Positions 45,291 through 57,100 of a DNA stretch of 64,000 nucleotides are shown here, in pieces (within the stretch, counting starts at the first letter, position 1; each line of letters opens with the position of its first letter). The notes under the pieces are model-generated. The model was not told the DNA's origin. It made no database searches and saw only the letters and a list, made by a program, of their open reading frames with translations. The translations under genes and the position numbers were made by a program. The DNA lies in assembly GCF_000485595.1 (NCBI RefSeq), contig NW_014577406.1:293948-357947 (forward strand). Reading direction: 5' to 3'. The stretch is from Priapulus caudatus (taxonomy: Eukaryota; Priapulida; Priapulimorpha; Priapulimorphida; Priapulidae).

Positions 45291-46325
45291 CACCACACAC
45301 ACACACACCACACACACACAACACAACAACACATCACACACACACACGACATGCATTTGGTTATGTGATTAAAGATTACGAACAGGCGGGGGGGGTGTCC
45401 ACATGCAGTATAAAATCAAGAAATCATAAGCAGAAAACCAATCATTTGGTGTTGAGGGCTGATCACAAATAAACTGTCCGTTGATTATTGTTTTGGTCCA
45501 GTCATGATCATATATGCGTGTATAATATGATCATCAATTTTGACAATGAAATTACATTATTTAAACCCGATGCTTCAGATTACTCAGTGATCCTCGTTTG
45601 CGTGAATATGCTAGCTCGTGTTCCGCAGCTATAATAACCTCTGAATCCAGTGTCTAATGTGAGTGAATATCTCCATAACTTCAATACAACATTAATTTCT
45701 TTTTGATGATTTCTGCATAGATTATCTTGATACAAGAAAAAAAAAAACGTGTTAAAAAAAGAAGACAGGTACAAACTTTTATCAGAGACACATCATCATT
45801 TTTCTCAAGTTGTGATGAATTCATTATTATGCCTTTCAAAATGACACTGACATGAAAATAAAAGCTGAGCAAAAAAAAGAAAAAAAAAGGGAAAGAGTGC
45901 AATCCGTTGACGCGACTATTACAGCACAACTAAAAAGGTTACTGCACTCACAAAGCAACACACAAACACACAGCACACACACACACACCACACACACACA
46001 CACACACACCACACACCACAACCACACACACACAACACACACACACAACACACCACACATCACACCAACACACACACACACACCACACACACCACAACAC
46101 AGCAACACACACAACAACACAACACACACCACACAGCACACACACACACACACAACACACACACACACCACGACACACAACTTGCCACAGATGGCACACA
46201 AAAGATCATGAGTGATCCAAAATTCGTCGGGGGGGGACATTTCCGATTATGATCGTCCCCCTCTGGAAAATTCCGTGAGGGGGGACATGTTCCCCTGTCC
46301 GCCCCCTGGGATATTGCGCCCACTG

Positions 46326-47404
46326 GCTTGCGCTACGTTACACGGGCGTGGGCGTGCGTGCGTGTTAGCGTACACGTGCGTGTTGTGTCACACGTAGCAA
46401 GTGCTGTGCGTGTGCACGTACAAGTGCGCAAGCGGCGTGTGCACGTTAACACGAGCATAACTACGAACCTCGCTTATAGACGAAGAAAGCAATCCAAGCT
46501 ATGACAAAAAAAGCGTCAAGACGCGCGCTGTCTGTGTAGTATGGCTAATTATTTATATTATTTTTAGCTTGAAGGTAGTAATTTATAATGTTGTTCTCAA
46601 TAAAATAATGGCATGCTTGCGGTATGCCGAACACCATGCGGAAATTTGCGAGCTGCGTTTAACGGCAACCTCGGTGCAGCTCGTGTAATAGTTACGCAAA
46701 GAGCTTAGTAACATTTTTAAGCTGATGAATCGCACATAAAACGGGCCTCGCTTGCGCTACGGCGAAATGCTACGGAAAATTTCACTAAATAGCTGTTTGA
46801 CAAGAATCGCAACTCAAAGCAACGTGCAGATTGCGTTACACAAGATTTACGCAAAAATTTTGCGTACGCCAAGCTTGATGAATCATGAATCTACCCCGCT
46901 GGACCCACCCGTCAGTGGCACAGGCACACGTTGATCAGAGTCTAACGAGTCGCGCAGTCGGGCGTGTTACAGGAGGGGTCAGGGCGTCAGCGACCGCCCC
47001 TGCTCGTCACAGAAAACGCATCTGAGAGGGGTCAATTTCAAAAAATTTATGGAGAAGGAAAGCCGCGCCCAAACCCCGCGCCTATCTGGTGGTCTCCTGT
47101 CCACGCCCACTGGCTCGACCCCCTTAAGAAAATACACATTGAGCTGCCGCCACTAGCACACATATATGATAATGACTGTAACCAACAATATAGGTAACAG
47201 ACATTATATTATTTTGTAGATCAGCCTCACACCAAACTGATTGGTTTTCTGCTTTTTGATTTTCCTTGTTGATTTTAATGACTGATTGTGGAGCAGCCCT
47301 TTGGTTCGTAATCTTATCACAAACAATCACATTGTAATGGGTGGCTGTGTGGTGTGTGGCGTGTGTGATGATGTGTGGATAGTGTGTGTGTGTGTGTTGT
47401 GTGT

Positions 47405-47457
<53 letters not shown>

Positions 47458-47974
47458 GGGCGTGTACAGGGGGGGGGGGTCGCAAGGGGTCCGGAGCGCC
47501 CCCTGCTCGCGCAGAAAACGGAGCCATCTGAGGGGATCTACTTCAAAATTTTTGAACGGCCCTGCTCCTTTCGCGTGCTCGCTACTGGTGTCCCCCCCAC
47601 ATTTCAAAGTGGATTTGCGCGCCTGCACTGACGGTGAGGTATTTGCAAGCTCATGTTGCAAGATCTTTACCAATCTATCGTCTTTAAATAAATAAATAAA
47701 TCAATCAACAACCCGCAGTACTGGTACAGGATATATGTCGCTATGGCTATTTATTGTACAATGAGGTGAATAATTTCTACTTGTTGAAATAACATTTCAC
47801 TAGCTTGTCAGCAATTCAGCAAAATTGCAACAAAACAAAAAAAGCAATGGATGTGTTATTTTCTCAATTCCCCTTTTTGCAGCACCGCATATGTTACACG
47901 CGTGTGCACAAACAAATATCTATTGAATTAATATGTGCATGGTGTACCTGATGCCACAGCGCGTTCATGAATTG

Positions 47975-48008
<34 letters not shown>
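46326..48008. other. Gene-free repeat stretch
   Basis: It contains two copies of the GGCGTGTACAGG..CAGAAAACGCATCTGAGGGG repeat, a (TG)n tract at 47383-47456 and a (TA)n tract at 47977-48009. No coding support. Confidence 0.6.
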
Positions 48009-48010
<2 letters not shown>

Positions 48011-49208
48011 CGGTATCGGACAATAACCGCCCGAACAATTACCGCCCCGGCAGCAATTACCCCCATGCCATTTAGCGCCCCCATGCCATTAGGCGCCCCG
48101 AATCGCCATTCACCCCCCCGGACAATCACCCCCTGGCCAATTACCCCGCGGACATGTTACCCCCCGGAACATTTACGCCCCCGGACAATGCACCAGCGCC
48201 GGACATTTACGGTCGCAACCGGAACAATTACCCGGAACCAGGAGCAAAATTACCCAGCCGCGGACAATCACGCCCCCGGACAATATCAGCCCGCCCGGAC
48301 ATTTTACCTCCCGGACAATTAGCCCACCGGAGCATTACCTGCCGCGGACATTTACCCCGCGCGGAACAATCTAACCCGACCCCGGACCATCTTCCGGCCC
48401 GCCGGTACAATTACTTTACCCGATAGTTTACCCACGACATTTACCCCCCGGACAATTACCCCGGCCGCAATTTACCCCCGAACATTTACACGCCCGAACA
48501 ATCACCCTCCCGCGGACATTTACGCGCGGCCGACAATTACCGCCCGTGGGACGATTTTTACCCCCGCCCCCGCCGGACTATTTACCCCGCTGGACAATTC
48601 ACCCCCGGCACTTTAACCCCCCCCCCCACCCGGACAATTCACCGCCCGGAGCATTTACTCAACNGACAATTACCGCCGACACTTACGCCCCGATGCATTT
48701 ACCCCCAGGCCATTACACACCCCGACAATCACACCTGGACAATTACCCCCAGACAAATTACCGGGATATTTACCGCCCGACAATTACGCCTGCCTATGGT
48801 CCATTTAAACCCCATCATTCACGCTCCCGGGACATACCCCCGGACCGAATTACCTCGGACATTTACCCGCCGGAATCATTTACCCCTCCTTACAATTCCC
48901 CCCGCGACATTTACGCACCAACATTTACCGGCCCCGACATTTACACCCAGAACAATCACGCCCCGGACATTTTACCCCCGGACAATTACCCCCAGACAGA
49001 TACCCCCGAACAATTACACCGCCCAGACAATTCACCCCCCTGGAACAATATCCCCCGGGAGACCGACAATTGACCCCGCCGACAATTAGTCCATGGCCAT
49101 TTAACCTCCCCATGCCATTCACAGACCCCGGCACATCACACCCCGGACAATTACCCGGACATTAGCGGGGGTAATTGTCCGGGGGGTGATTGTCCGGGGG
49201 GTATTTGT
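48009..49208. repeat. 1.2-kb degenerate minisatellite, unit ~CCCGGACAATTACCCC
   Basis: About seventy imperfect copies of a 14-17-bp unit with core GGACAATTACCCC follow one another. The last ~45 bp (GGGGGTAATTGTCCGGGGGG and on to 49208) are in the opposite orientation, so the array closes as a hairpin. AT-rich TATATA-containing sequence flanks both sides. One N lies at 48664. Many one-base irregularities may be read errors. Confidence 0.92.
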
Positions 49209-49436
49209 CCTAGAACCATATATACATATCCATTTGAGGTGAAGAAAAGATATTACTCGTATACGTATTCGTTATCGCTTCACATCAGTAGCCTACTACT
49301 GCGGCAGATGAATGACCGACTGGACGTACGCGCATGCATACGAACACGAGCAGCATTTGTGAGTGTAGAATAAAAGAAACGATAATACGATAACTCGGGC
49401 ATATCAATACCTATCAAGAATAACCTATATACTGCT

Positions 49437-49700
49437 GTAAACAGTAGAATGAAGATATAAAGTCAAAACTTGTTGTAGTAACCGGAATAAACTTAAGTCC
49501 TTCTCTCCCTCTCTCGCTCTCCGTTCTTCTTCCTCTGTTTCGTTGCTGGCCCGGCCGTATATAGATCGATATAATGAAGTATAACTTGCGTTGTGTCCAC
49601 AAAGGGATACCCAGATTTTGGACTGTTACGAGCACCAAAATGTAAACAGTAGAATGAAGATATAAAGTCAAAACTTGTTGTAGTTACCGGAATAAACTTT
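49437..49700. repeat. Direct repeat pair, ~58 bp
   Basis: GTAAACAGTAGAATGAAGAT..AACTTGTTGTAGTAACCGGA..ATAAACTT at 49437-49494 recurs at 49642-49700 with one change. The 148-bp spacer has a TC-rich tract. It could be solo-LTR remnants or a local duplication; no protein is seen between. Confidence 0.8.
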
Positions 49701-50108
49701 GTTCGCTTGTACACTGTAGCCACATCACACAAAGAGACAAAGAACGCCGCACACGCGCATACGCGCGTGTGCTCAGCTCCGCGCCCAGAACCCGAATCTC
49801 CAATCCCCTTCCTATTACATCTCTCCCTATATATTCGCCCAAAACTCCCTACATCTTGAGCGCACATGTCACCCGTTCTGTCCAGTTCCAACCGTTCCCC
49901 TCATTTCACAATCACCCTAGAAACTGCCTAACCTAACTATTTCTCATCTGTATGCTAAACGCCGAACCCTGCTTCTATGTACAACTAAATCTATCTACGA
50001 TTACTAATTCAATGAACATGTGTAAAACACACGTTACACTGCTCCCATGTACGTTTTGAGAATACAGAGCAGTCATATAGAACTGCATTGCATGTGTGCT
50101 TGCATGGG

Positions 50109-50419
50109 CAGGGCCGGACTGGGAAAATCATTCAGGCCGGGAAATATAGCGCGAAATATAGCCCCAGTCAGGCCACTTTTTAAGCGGGGCGTTGGGGGTC
50201 CCGGGACTCCCAACCAGGAAAAATTTGGTTACAAAGACTTCATTCCATGCATTCTGGTGAATTTTAGTGCATGTGAATCACAAACGTAACTATATGTATA
50301 TATATGGCCTGCAGGCCGCAGATTTATTTATTTTTAAATTGGGGGGGGGGCAGGCCACTTAGCAGGCATGCAAGCCACCGAGAAAACTCCCGGTGCTCCC
50401 GATCGCCAGTCCGGCCTTG
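50109..50419. mobile_element. hAT-like MITE, ends CAGGGCCGGACTGG
   Basis: The left end CAGGGCCGGACTGGGAAAAT is mirrored by CGCCAGTCCGGCCTTG at the right. CAGGGCCGGACTGG-type ends are typical of short hAT-related elements. The internal AGGCCACTT occurs in repeated, inverted contexts. The target-site duplication is imperfect. Confidence 0.7.
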
Positions 50420-51284
50420 CATATGGGGAACATGCACGATGTGTGCTAAAAGATCTACGTATAGAATTTATAGTACAAATATGTATATTTTTTAAGGCAA
50501 TACAACATTATATTTGAAGGACTTATATACCTTCTCAGCAAGATCTTTTGTTCCTGGCTAGCAATGGATCGAAAAGCCTATATATCATTTGTACCAACCT
50601 TTGTACTAAAACTATGTCTGGGTACGTACTGTATATTTATTAATGCATATTATCGCTATTTACGTGTTTGAGTTTATATTATATAGACATGTATCCTGGA
50701 ACACCTGCATACAATGTTTGTGCAAATAAAATTATTATTAATACGTTGGCTAATTGCGTGTTTGTTTTATACGTTGACTTCGTGACAGTTTACATCAATC
50801 TTGGTGCCAAAGTTTATGATGAAACTAAGCCGTGGCTCTTTTATACAGACATGCCACTGTACGGGTCGCGGGCGACGCAGCATGCGGCAGGAGGGCACGT
50901 TGTTGTGAATTATCAGAAATACAGAAATTAGAAAATCCGTAACTGCGGCAATTACGACGTAGAGAAATTCAATAAGACATTGTACGATATTGTACGTGCA
51001 GCAAATACATATACCCCTTTTCTGGTGACAATTAACACTTTTATGGTGACCAATATAAGTCAATTCCTCCCGCTTTCTCCTATTTTTCACGTTTCACGTA
51101 AGAGAAATAAATATTTCTATCACTTATCTCACTGTGGGGGACAAAAACTTGATATATATATACATATATATATATATGACTATAGAGATTACGGTTAACG
51201 TTACTCTCGGCACGCGGGATTGGACCATTTTAATTATCGGGGAACTGGGAAATACCGGATAACTTTTCGCGATTCGTGAATATA

Positions 51285-51661
51285 AAGGCCACCGCACACC
51301 AGCCGATTTTTACAAACGATGAAACGATGAAGCGATGAAACCATGAAGCGATGTAGGTGTGCGGCGCACACCTACGATAATTTCTGCAAGGTGAATGTCA
51401 TGTGACACGGGCACGTTCAGCTAATTGCTGGATTCCAAATATTTATCGCCCGACACGATTGTGTTCGCCTGTGATGGTCGACAGCGCACACCACAAAATA
51501 CTCGCAGTCCAGAAATATATCGGTTCAAATCAAACATGTTCTGCGATTTGAGAATCGATCACGGATAACAATACACAATCGTCTACAAATGAACCCGCAC
51601 ACCTACATCGTTCATCGTTTTCATCGTTTGTTTAAAATCGGCTGGTTGTGCGGGTGGCCTT
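51285..51661. mobile_element. Foldback element with ~70-bp inverted termini
   Basis: The left terminus AAGGCCACCGCACACCAGCC, GATTTTTACAAACGATGAAA ... GATGTAGGTGTGCGG is mirrored by the right terminus (CCGCACACCTACATCGTTCA ... GTGCGGGTGGCCTT). The left copy has an extra CGATGAAACCATGAAG. The interior is about 220 bp with no frame. It is flanked by TAA/TTA. Confidence 0.85.
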
Positions 51662-52076
51662 ACAGTAATTCACCGGACGCGGAAACTGCCGCATAATTGT
51701 GATTATAAATTAACCAATAACTGAGAAGGCCAGGCGAACTTTTACCCCAGAACCGGGGAGAGAAACCGAAAGGCGAGCACCCCTTTCTGCCGTTGCCTGT
51801 GTTAATATTTTCTTCAAATTGAATCAGATAGAAGCTAAACAAGGTATAACTGTTTCACACTTTATTCCCATGATAGCTTAATATGCAGGTTGTTCATCGC
51901 GACAGTTAAATCCTACCTACTAGATTTTGTTTGGGAATTGTACAGTGTCTATGTGCTACAATGGCAAGAAGTACCACTACCAAGACAAAAAAATGCATTA
52001 TGATATTGATATTTATATATATATATATGTAATTATATATATACAACACGCGCAACGCATCGCACGTTACACATGC

Positions 52077-52165
52077 ACGACTGCACAGCCACGAATGCCA
52101 CTGCACAGGCACGAATGCACACTGCACAGCCACGAATGCACCACTGCAACAGCCACGACTTGCAT
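52077..52165. repeat. ~22-bp minisatellite, about 4 copies
   Basis: Successive CAGCCACGAATGCACACTGC-type units, degenerate. They are followed to 52335 by CA-rich and GCACGCACG-rich simple sequence. Confidence 0.8.
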
Positions 52166-53485
52166 CACAGGGCCCGATGCGTACACGCTAATGCTCACGG
52201 AGCTGGAACACACACACACAAGCGCCACACACACACACACCGATGTGTGGCATAAGGCATGCAGTGCGAAACGACACACAACACAACGCACACCGCCGCA
52301 CGTCACGCAGGCACGCACGCACGCACGGCACGCACACAACATCACACTACAATGAACATATGTATCCTCAGAACTCACAATACATATTATCACACATACA
52401 TATTGATAAATACTACTTGTTGATGAATATTCTTAAAATAAAATGACCTTGTATAGGAGCTCAAAATATTATCTAATTAACTTGCGTACACACAAATGTG
52501 AATACGTTTCGTATTAGCCGACCCGTTTATCTGTAACACAACTATATAGACACAGCATAACTGTAGCTGCTTTCTTAGAATATTAAACATAACATTATGC
52601 AAACATCTAATTGTCGTCCTGTTTGGTCCCTTGCATTCCCTTGGAAGAGCTATAAAAGTAATACAGAACACTGAACCAAACGACTTTTTCACAGGAAGTA
52701 GGCTATGCATTTTTGGATATCTGTTTTTAGATTTGTGGGAAATGTGGTGGAGTTGAGATGCCGTACTATTTTAATTAACCACACTCACTGCTAACATATA
52801 AGCATCACAAGCACATCAATGCTCTTGGACAAACGTTGTGATCAGAACTATACAATCGTAAACGCCAAATATACACGTGAGTTCGCAAGAATCCCATTCC
52901 GAGAACTGCATAAACCACCTGCTGAATAGTCTTCATTACTCCTCGTGTGAAGAGAAAGTCTGAAGCTATACAACTACTTCACCTATCATTCCACACCTGC
53001 ATTTCTCTGCAAACATCCTTGCTATATTCGCACTATTCTCAACTGCTTACCAAAGACGAAACCTAATAAACAATTGTGCTACTATATTTATCTACATACT
53101 GCTGGGGGACAGGTGGTCATACACCCAAGAAGAACTATTTTTCTCTGAGTTTCCTGTTTTCCAGTACTTAAAGGTTACATACTTCAGGACAGTGAGGGTT
53201 AGGCAACAGTTTTTGTTCTCGTATCCTCTAATCAATGACTGAGGCACAAAATTTTGCCTGAAGTTTTGAAGTTTTATTGCCTCTCAGACACAACATGGTA
53301 AATTTCAAGAACCGTCTGAACCACACCTATTATTGGCCTACTTTCCATGATAGCCTACTTTCCAGAATTTCCCTCAACAATTACATGATTTCCCTCACAG
53401 CGGGACATTCCAGACCCTCTGAAATATCATGATTCTTCAGCAGCTGTGCAAGCCCTGACCTGAGTCATGTTCACATCGCAGTCTC

Positions 53486-54160
53486 CTAACTCCTGTGGGA
53501 AGTGCGCTCACCATTCCACGCTGGCACTGCCTTCGCGCAGCCATTCAGTGAGCTATCCCCGGCACCGACTTCACAACCGACTTCTGAACAACGATTACCA
53601 CAGTTCGTAAACTTGATCTCGGGATCCGTCTTGCACGTACAGTTCGTGTCCTTGCGCTCCTCTGCGCTCCTGATGCTGCCCATCACACTACAACCATCGA
53701 CGACCAGGAGCGGACGTCCCCCGACAAAGCATCCGAGTACGTCCCAGCGACGGCTCGTCCCGCGCGTCACAAACAGCCACCAGGCGGCGCTCGACACGGC
53801 GACGATCGTCGCGAGCGACGCCAGCATTGCAAACGTCCGGTACGGGAACAGATGTCCGAGTTCCGCATCATAGAGGGCGCCATAGTAGATGAGCGGTGGC
53901 AGGCCGAGCAGCGGCTCCCCGGCGCCGAGGCGCAGCAGCACGGCGACGACCAGGCCGGCCAGCGAGCCGTACGTGTTGGCGGCGCCCTCTGTGCAGTAGA
54001 CGACGGCAACGAGCTGCGGGAGGAGGGCGACGAAGACGACGTCGGCGGCGATGACGAACATGCCGAGGACGCTGGTGACGGTGAGCGAGATCGCGCAAGC
54101 GACGCCGCCGACGACGACCACCGCGCCGCGCTGAACGCGAAGCAGTTCGCTGCTAGATGC
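53486..54160 (-). CDS. SLC5A7: Choline transporter last exon: TM9 to C-terminus
   Basis: The acceptor CCTCCGCAG precedes. The exon encodes 224 residues: four or so hydrophobic helices (VVVVGGVACAISLTVTSVLG, FVALLPQLVAVVYC), the conserved NTYGSLAGLV, PLIYYGALYD, FPYRTFAMLASLATIVAVSS, then a cytoplasmic tail. The tail contains CTCKTDPE, TNCGNRCSEVGCEVG: seven Cys within about 35 residues. The first ~450 nt in coding direction are very GC-rich, giving long meaningless antisense frames. Confidence 0.92.
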   Translation of the reverse strand, partial: ASSSELLRVQRGAVVVVGGVACAISLTVTSVLGMFVIAADVVFVALLPQLVAVVYCTEGAANTYGSLAGLVVAVLLRLGAGEPLLGLPPLIYYGALYDAELGHLFPYRTFAMLASLATIVAVSSAAWWLFVTRGTSRRWDVLGCFVGGRPLLVVDGCSVMGSIRSAEERKDTNCTCKTDPEIKFTNCGNRCSEVGCEVGAGDSSLNGCAKAVPAWNGERTSHRS

Positions 54161-57100
54161 CTGCGGAGGAGAAGACGGCGACACAAACTGATTTCATTTA
54201 TATAAATTAATATATTTATATATAATTGATATTTTTATAATTATAGTTTTAATATAATTATTACGTATATATGTGTGAATACAGTATGTATATATGTATA
54301 TCAAGTGAACGGTGAACAGGGAGAGGAGGGACAGTTAAAGGGATACTGTACCCTAGAATTTTATTATGGTAAATGCATAAATAATAGCATATAAATAATA
54401 GGCGTTAGAGATTGGAATCGGTTGGAGAATTTCATCATCGATCGTCGGTTACACCCAACTGATCGATGATCGAAGATAATCGGGTGAATGTTATTGATCG
54501 CGGCCACCAGATATAATATGATATACTTCAATATCTGGTGGCCGTGACCAATAACATTCACCTGATTATAATCATATATAATACAGTATTTTTTATAATA
54601 CAATATTCTAAAAGCTATGTAACAGTATTATACTTGCTTATGTTTGGTGTTGTTTAGATATAAGCTTTAAAGTAACCAGAAAACGCACACACAAATACAA
54701 TAAAGAGTTATTTCATCAATGTTTGCACTTTTTATTTTTTATTATTTTAGAATCGTTTATTCATTTTCATAATAGAGTGCTTAGTCGGTTGCTGCAACCG
54801 ACTGACTTTCGATTATAATCGATCATCGGGACATCACAAGAAGATGTCGACACGACAGTGAGCGGGGGGAGAGACATATAGGACAGAAGGGATGGTTACG
54901 AAACTCACGGGGATGTTCATAAATCCTTCAAGGAGATGTCCATGAGCCCGGGAGGCCCATTGTAAGACACGTTATAAATAGATATGACTGTTTTAGGACC
55001 TTATAATAATGAATATGATAATAATGTGGGCAAACAAAACGCTCTGAAAGTTCCCACCCATCAGTGTATGGAGAAATAAGGATATACAAAAGTGTCACCT
55101 AGTGCTATAGCCATCAAATAAGAATGAAAATGAAAAATCAACAAAATTTCGCATAAAACCTTGACTGTATTCTTAAGGAATTACTCATGAACTCCTGGTT
55201 ACTTCACGTCTGTTGTGGAGAAAGGAGACACAAGGGACATTCCATTTATGGATTTGTGTTAAAAAAATTCTGCATTTAGAACTGCATTTTTGTCAAGTCG
55301 TTTTATCTTTGTAGGGCAACAAACGTAAAAAAAACATCCACTCGTTACGAGATTACATTTGGCATCATCAATGAAATAAGTGAGACTGAAACGCAGCAAA
55401 GGAACGAAATTCTATGCTTTTAAACATTGTTAATTAAGTATCCCGACATCGCTCCCTCAGTAGTGTGGTAGCAGCAGAGACAGCCTGTACTTACAGAGGA
55501 CCTCAGCAGTGTGCGGTAGATGTTGTGCGTGAACATGGAGCTGGAACCAAGGATGGCCGAGTCGATTGATGACATCACCGCCGCAGAGAGCGCACACAGG
55601 CCTATCAGAACACGATGCAAGTGAATGGGTGAGCAATGTTTCTCACGTTGTCAGCATTAGTAGCTATACTGAAAGGACAATCATGCATTTCAGCCCTGTG
55701 GGAAGACAATGCAGTTAAACCTTTTTTCATAAATAGCCAAAAGGATCTCTCTGGGTCTACACCTACACAATAGTAGACGAATGTTTCTCATCCTGCCCAC
55801 CCCGGCTGTCTCACCACCATGAACACACATGGCCGCGAGTGCCCTACCTGGTTTACCCCACGCCCTTCCCAGCAATTTCATATTGTATATTTATCCCTCT
55901 TCGTTCAACGTAAACAGTGTTGTTAAAAGTTTATTCGCACTTCGTTGTAAGAACTTGCCTCAGCGCTCCTCCAACATACTGAGGTTTCCTAAAACTTTAT
56001 AATTAACGCCAAGGCAACACCTACATCACCCCGACTTTTCAGGGTGCAGTCTTGCATACTGTATACGCCATATTTTTCTCGTACAGCTATATTTGCGAAC
56101 TCAGACTTGACGGACAATTTCACATGGAGGTACGCAACGAGGGCTAATTAAGTTACTCGCACGGGCACAACGTTAGTCCATGACAATCTCGTAAGGATAT
56201 GAGTCTAGAGTAGAGCTCTGGAGATTTGTATAATATACTGTATACGCCATATTTTTTTCGTACAGCTATTTTCGCGAACTCAGACTTGAGGGACAATTTC
56301 GCGAGTGTTTAATATCGCGGTCGGTGAATTACGAATTATTCGGTATGAATTATTCGCGTGTTGTTATTTTCGCGGTCAGGGACGCGTTCGCGAAATTCGC
56401 GAAAATTAAACCCCCGCAAAATATACAGCGTATACAGTAATCGTTACTGGAAGATGTAGCTGTGCTATCCAGCTGAGCGAGTTAACGACACCCCCTTGGA
56501 TATTGCTGCTTGGTGAGGTACAGGTTATGTGCGCAGTTATGAGTAGCTCGCGTTAGTGTCTATGGCTGCTCGTGAGCTGTGTGAATTTGTTACATAAACG
56601 TGTTAACCGGTGAATGTAGTGGCCCGAGTGTGATCGATAATTCAACCTAAGCGCAATGAAAACAACAAAACAAACACAGTGGTTAATGGAGCTATTCGAT
56701 GAAGCGGACACGTGTCAGTACTGACTCTCACCTAGCAGGGAGACGGCTCGAGGCGTGAAGCTGTGCAGCACAAGCGGCAGCACCATGCTCGCATCCCCAC
56801 CCGCCGCCACATCCAGTGGACTCACGCCGTCGCCGACTGCCGTCCAGTCTGTAGACGAATGTGTAGAGCACCAATCAGCGTACGATCAAAGCAGATAACC
56901 CCACTGCCAGTAAGCTTAATTGCCTGCTGGATTACATATGTGCATCAATCAAGTCGCAGGCTAAAACGCCACGTGAAATCTATATATTAATATATATATA
57001 TATATATATATTACATGCCACGTAGATGCATATATTACTGACACTGCAATTATTACCAACAGTGCTAATATTACGACAAACTAAAATACTAAACAAGTGC

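Larger units (their letters stand above)
42629..46325. mobile_element. 3.7-kb element with long inverted arms, ends CAGGGGCGCAA / TTGCGCCCACTG
   Basis: The left arm (~42629-43150) and right arm (~45600-46325) are inverted homologues. They share, in order, GACATGTCCCC, GAATTTTC.AGAGGGGG, ATTTTGGATCAC, a TG/CA tract, CACAACTTGA, TTTTTAACACG, CTATGCAGAAATCATC and CGAGCTA. The centre holds TG-rich satellites and smaller repeats. No transposase frame is evident. The size gap between arms is mostly CA-repeat expansion on the right. I found no clear target-site duplication. Confidence 0.75.

Noticed and set aside
48065-49134. Pro/Asn/Thr-rich open frames in 48.0-49.1 kb
   Set aside because: They are translations of the GGACAATTACCCC minisatellite; they include an N and no gene structure.
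48009-49208. CRISPR-like array at 48-49.2 kb
   Set aside because: The units are 14-17 bp, contiguous and degenerate with no unique spacers, in a eukaryotic genome.
49437-49700. Direct repeats as LTRs of a retrotransposon
   Set aside because: Only ~58 bp long with 148 bp between and no TG..CA ends, primer-binding site or coding sequence.
53502-54205. Plus-strand and alternate-frame open frames over 53.5-54.2 kb
   Set aside because: They are shadows of the transporter's GC-rich last exon; the minus-strand frame has transmembrane helices and family motifs.
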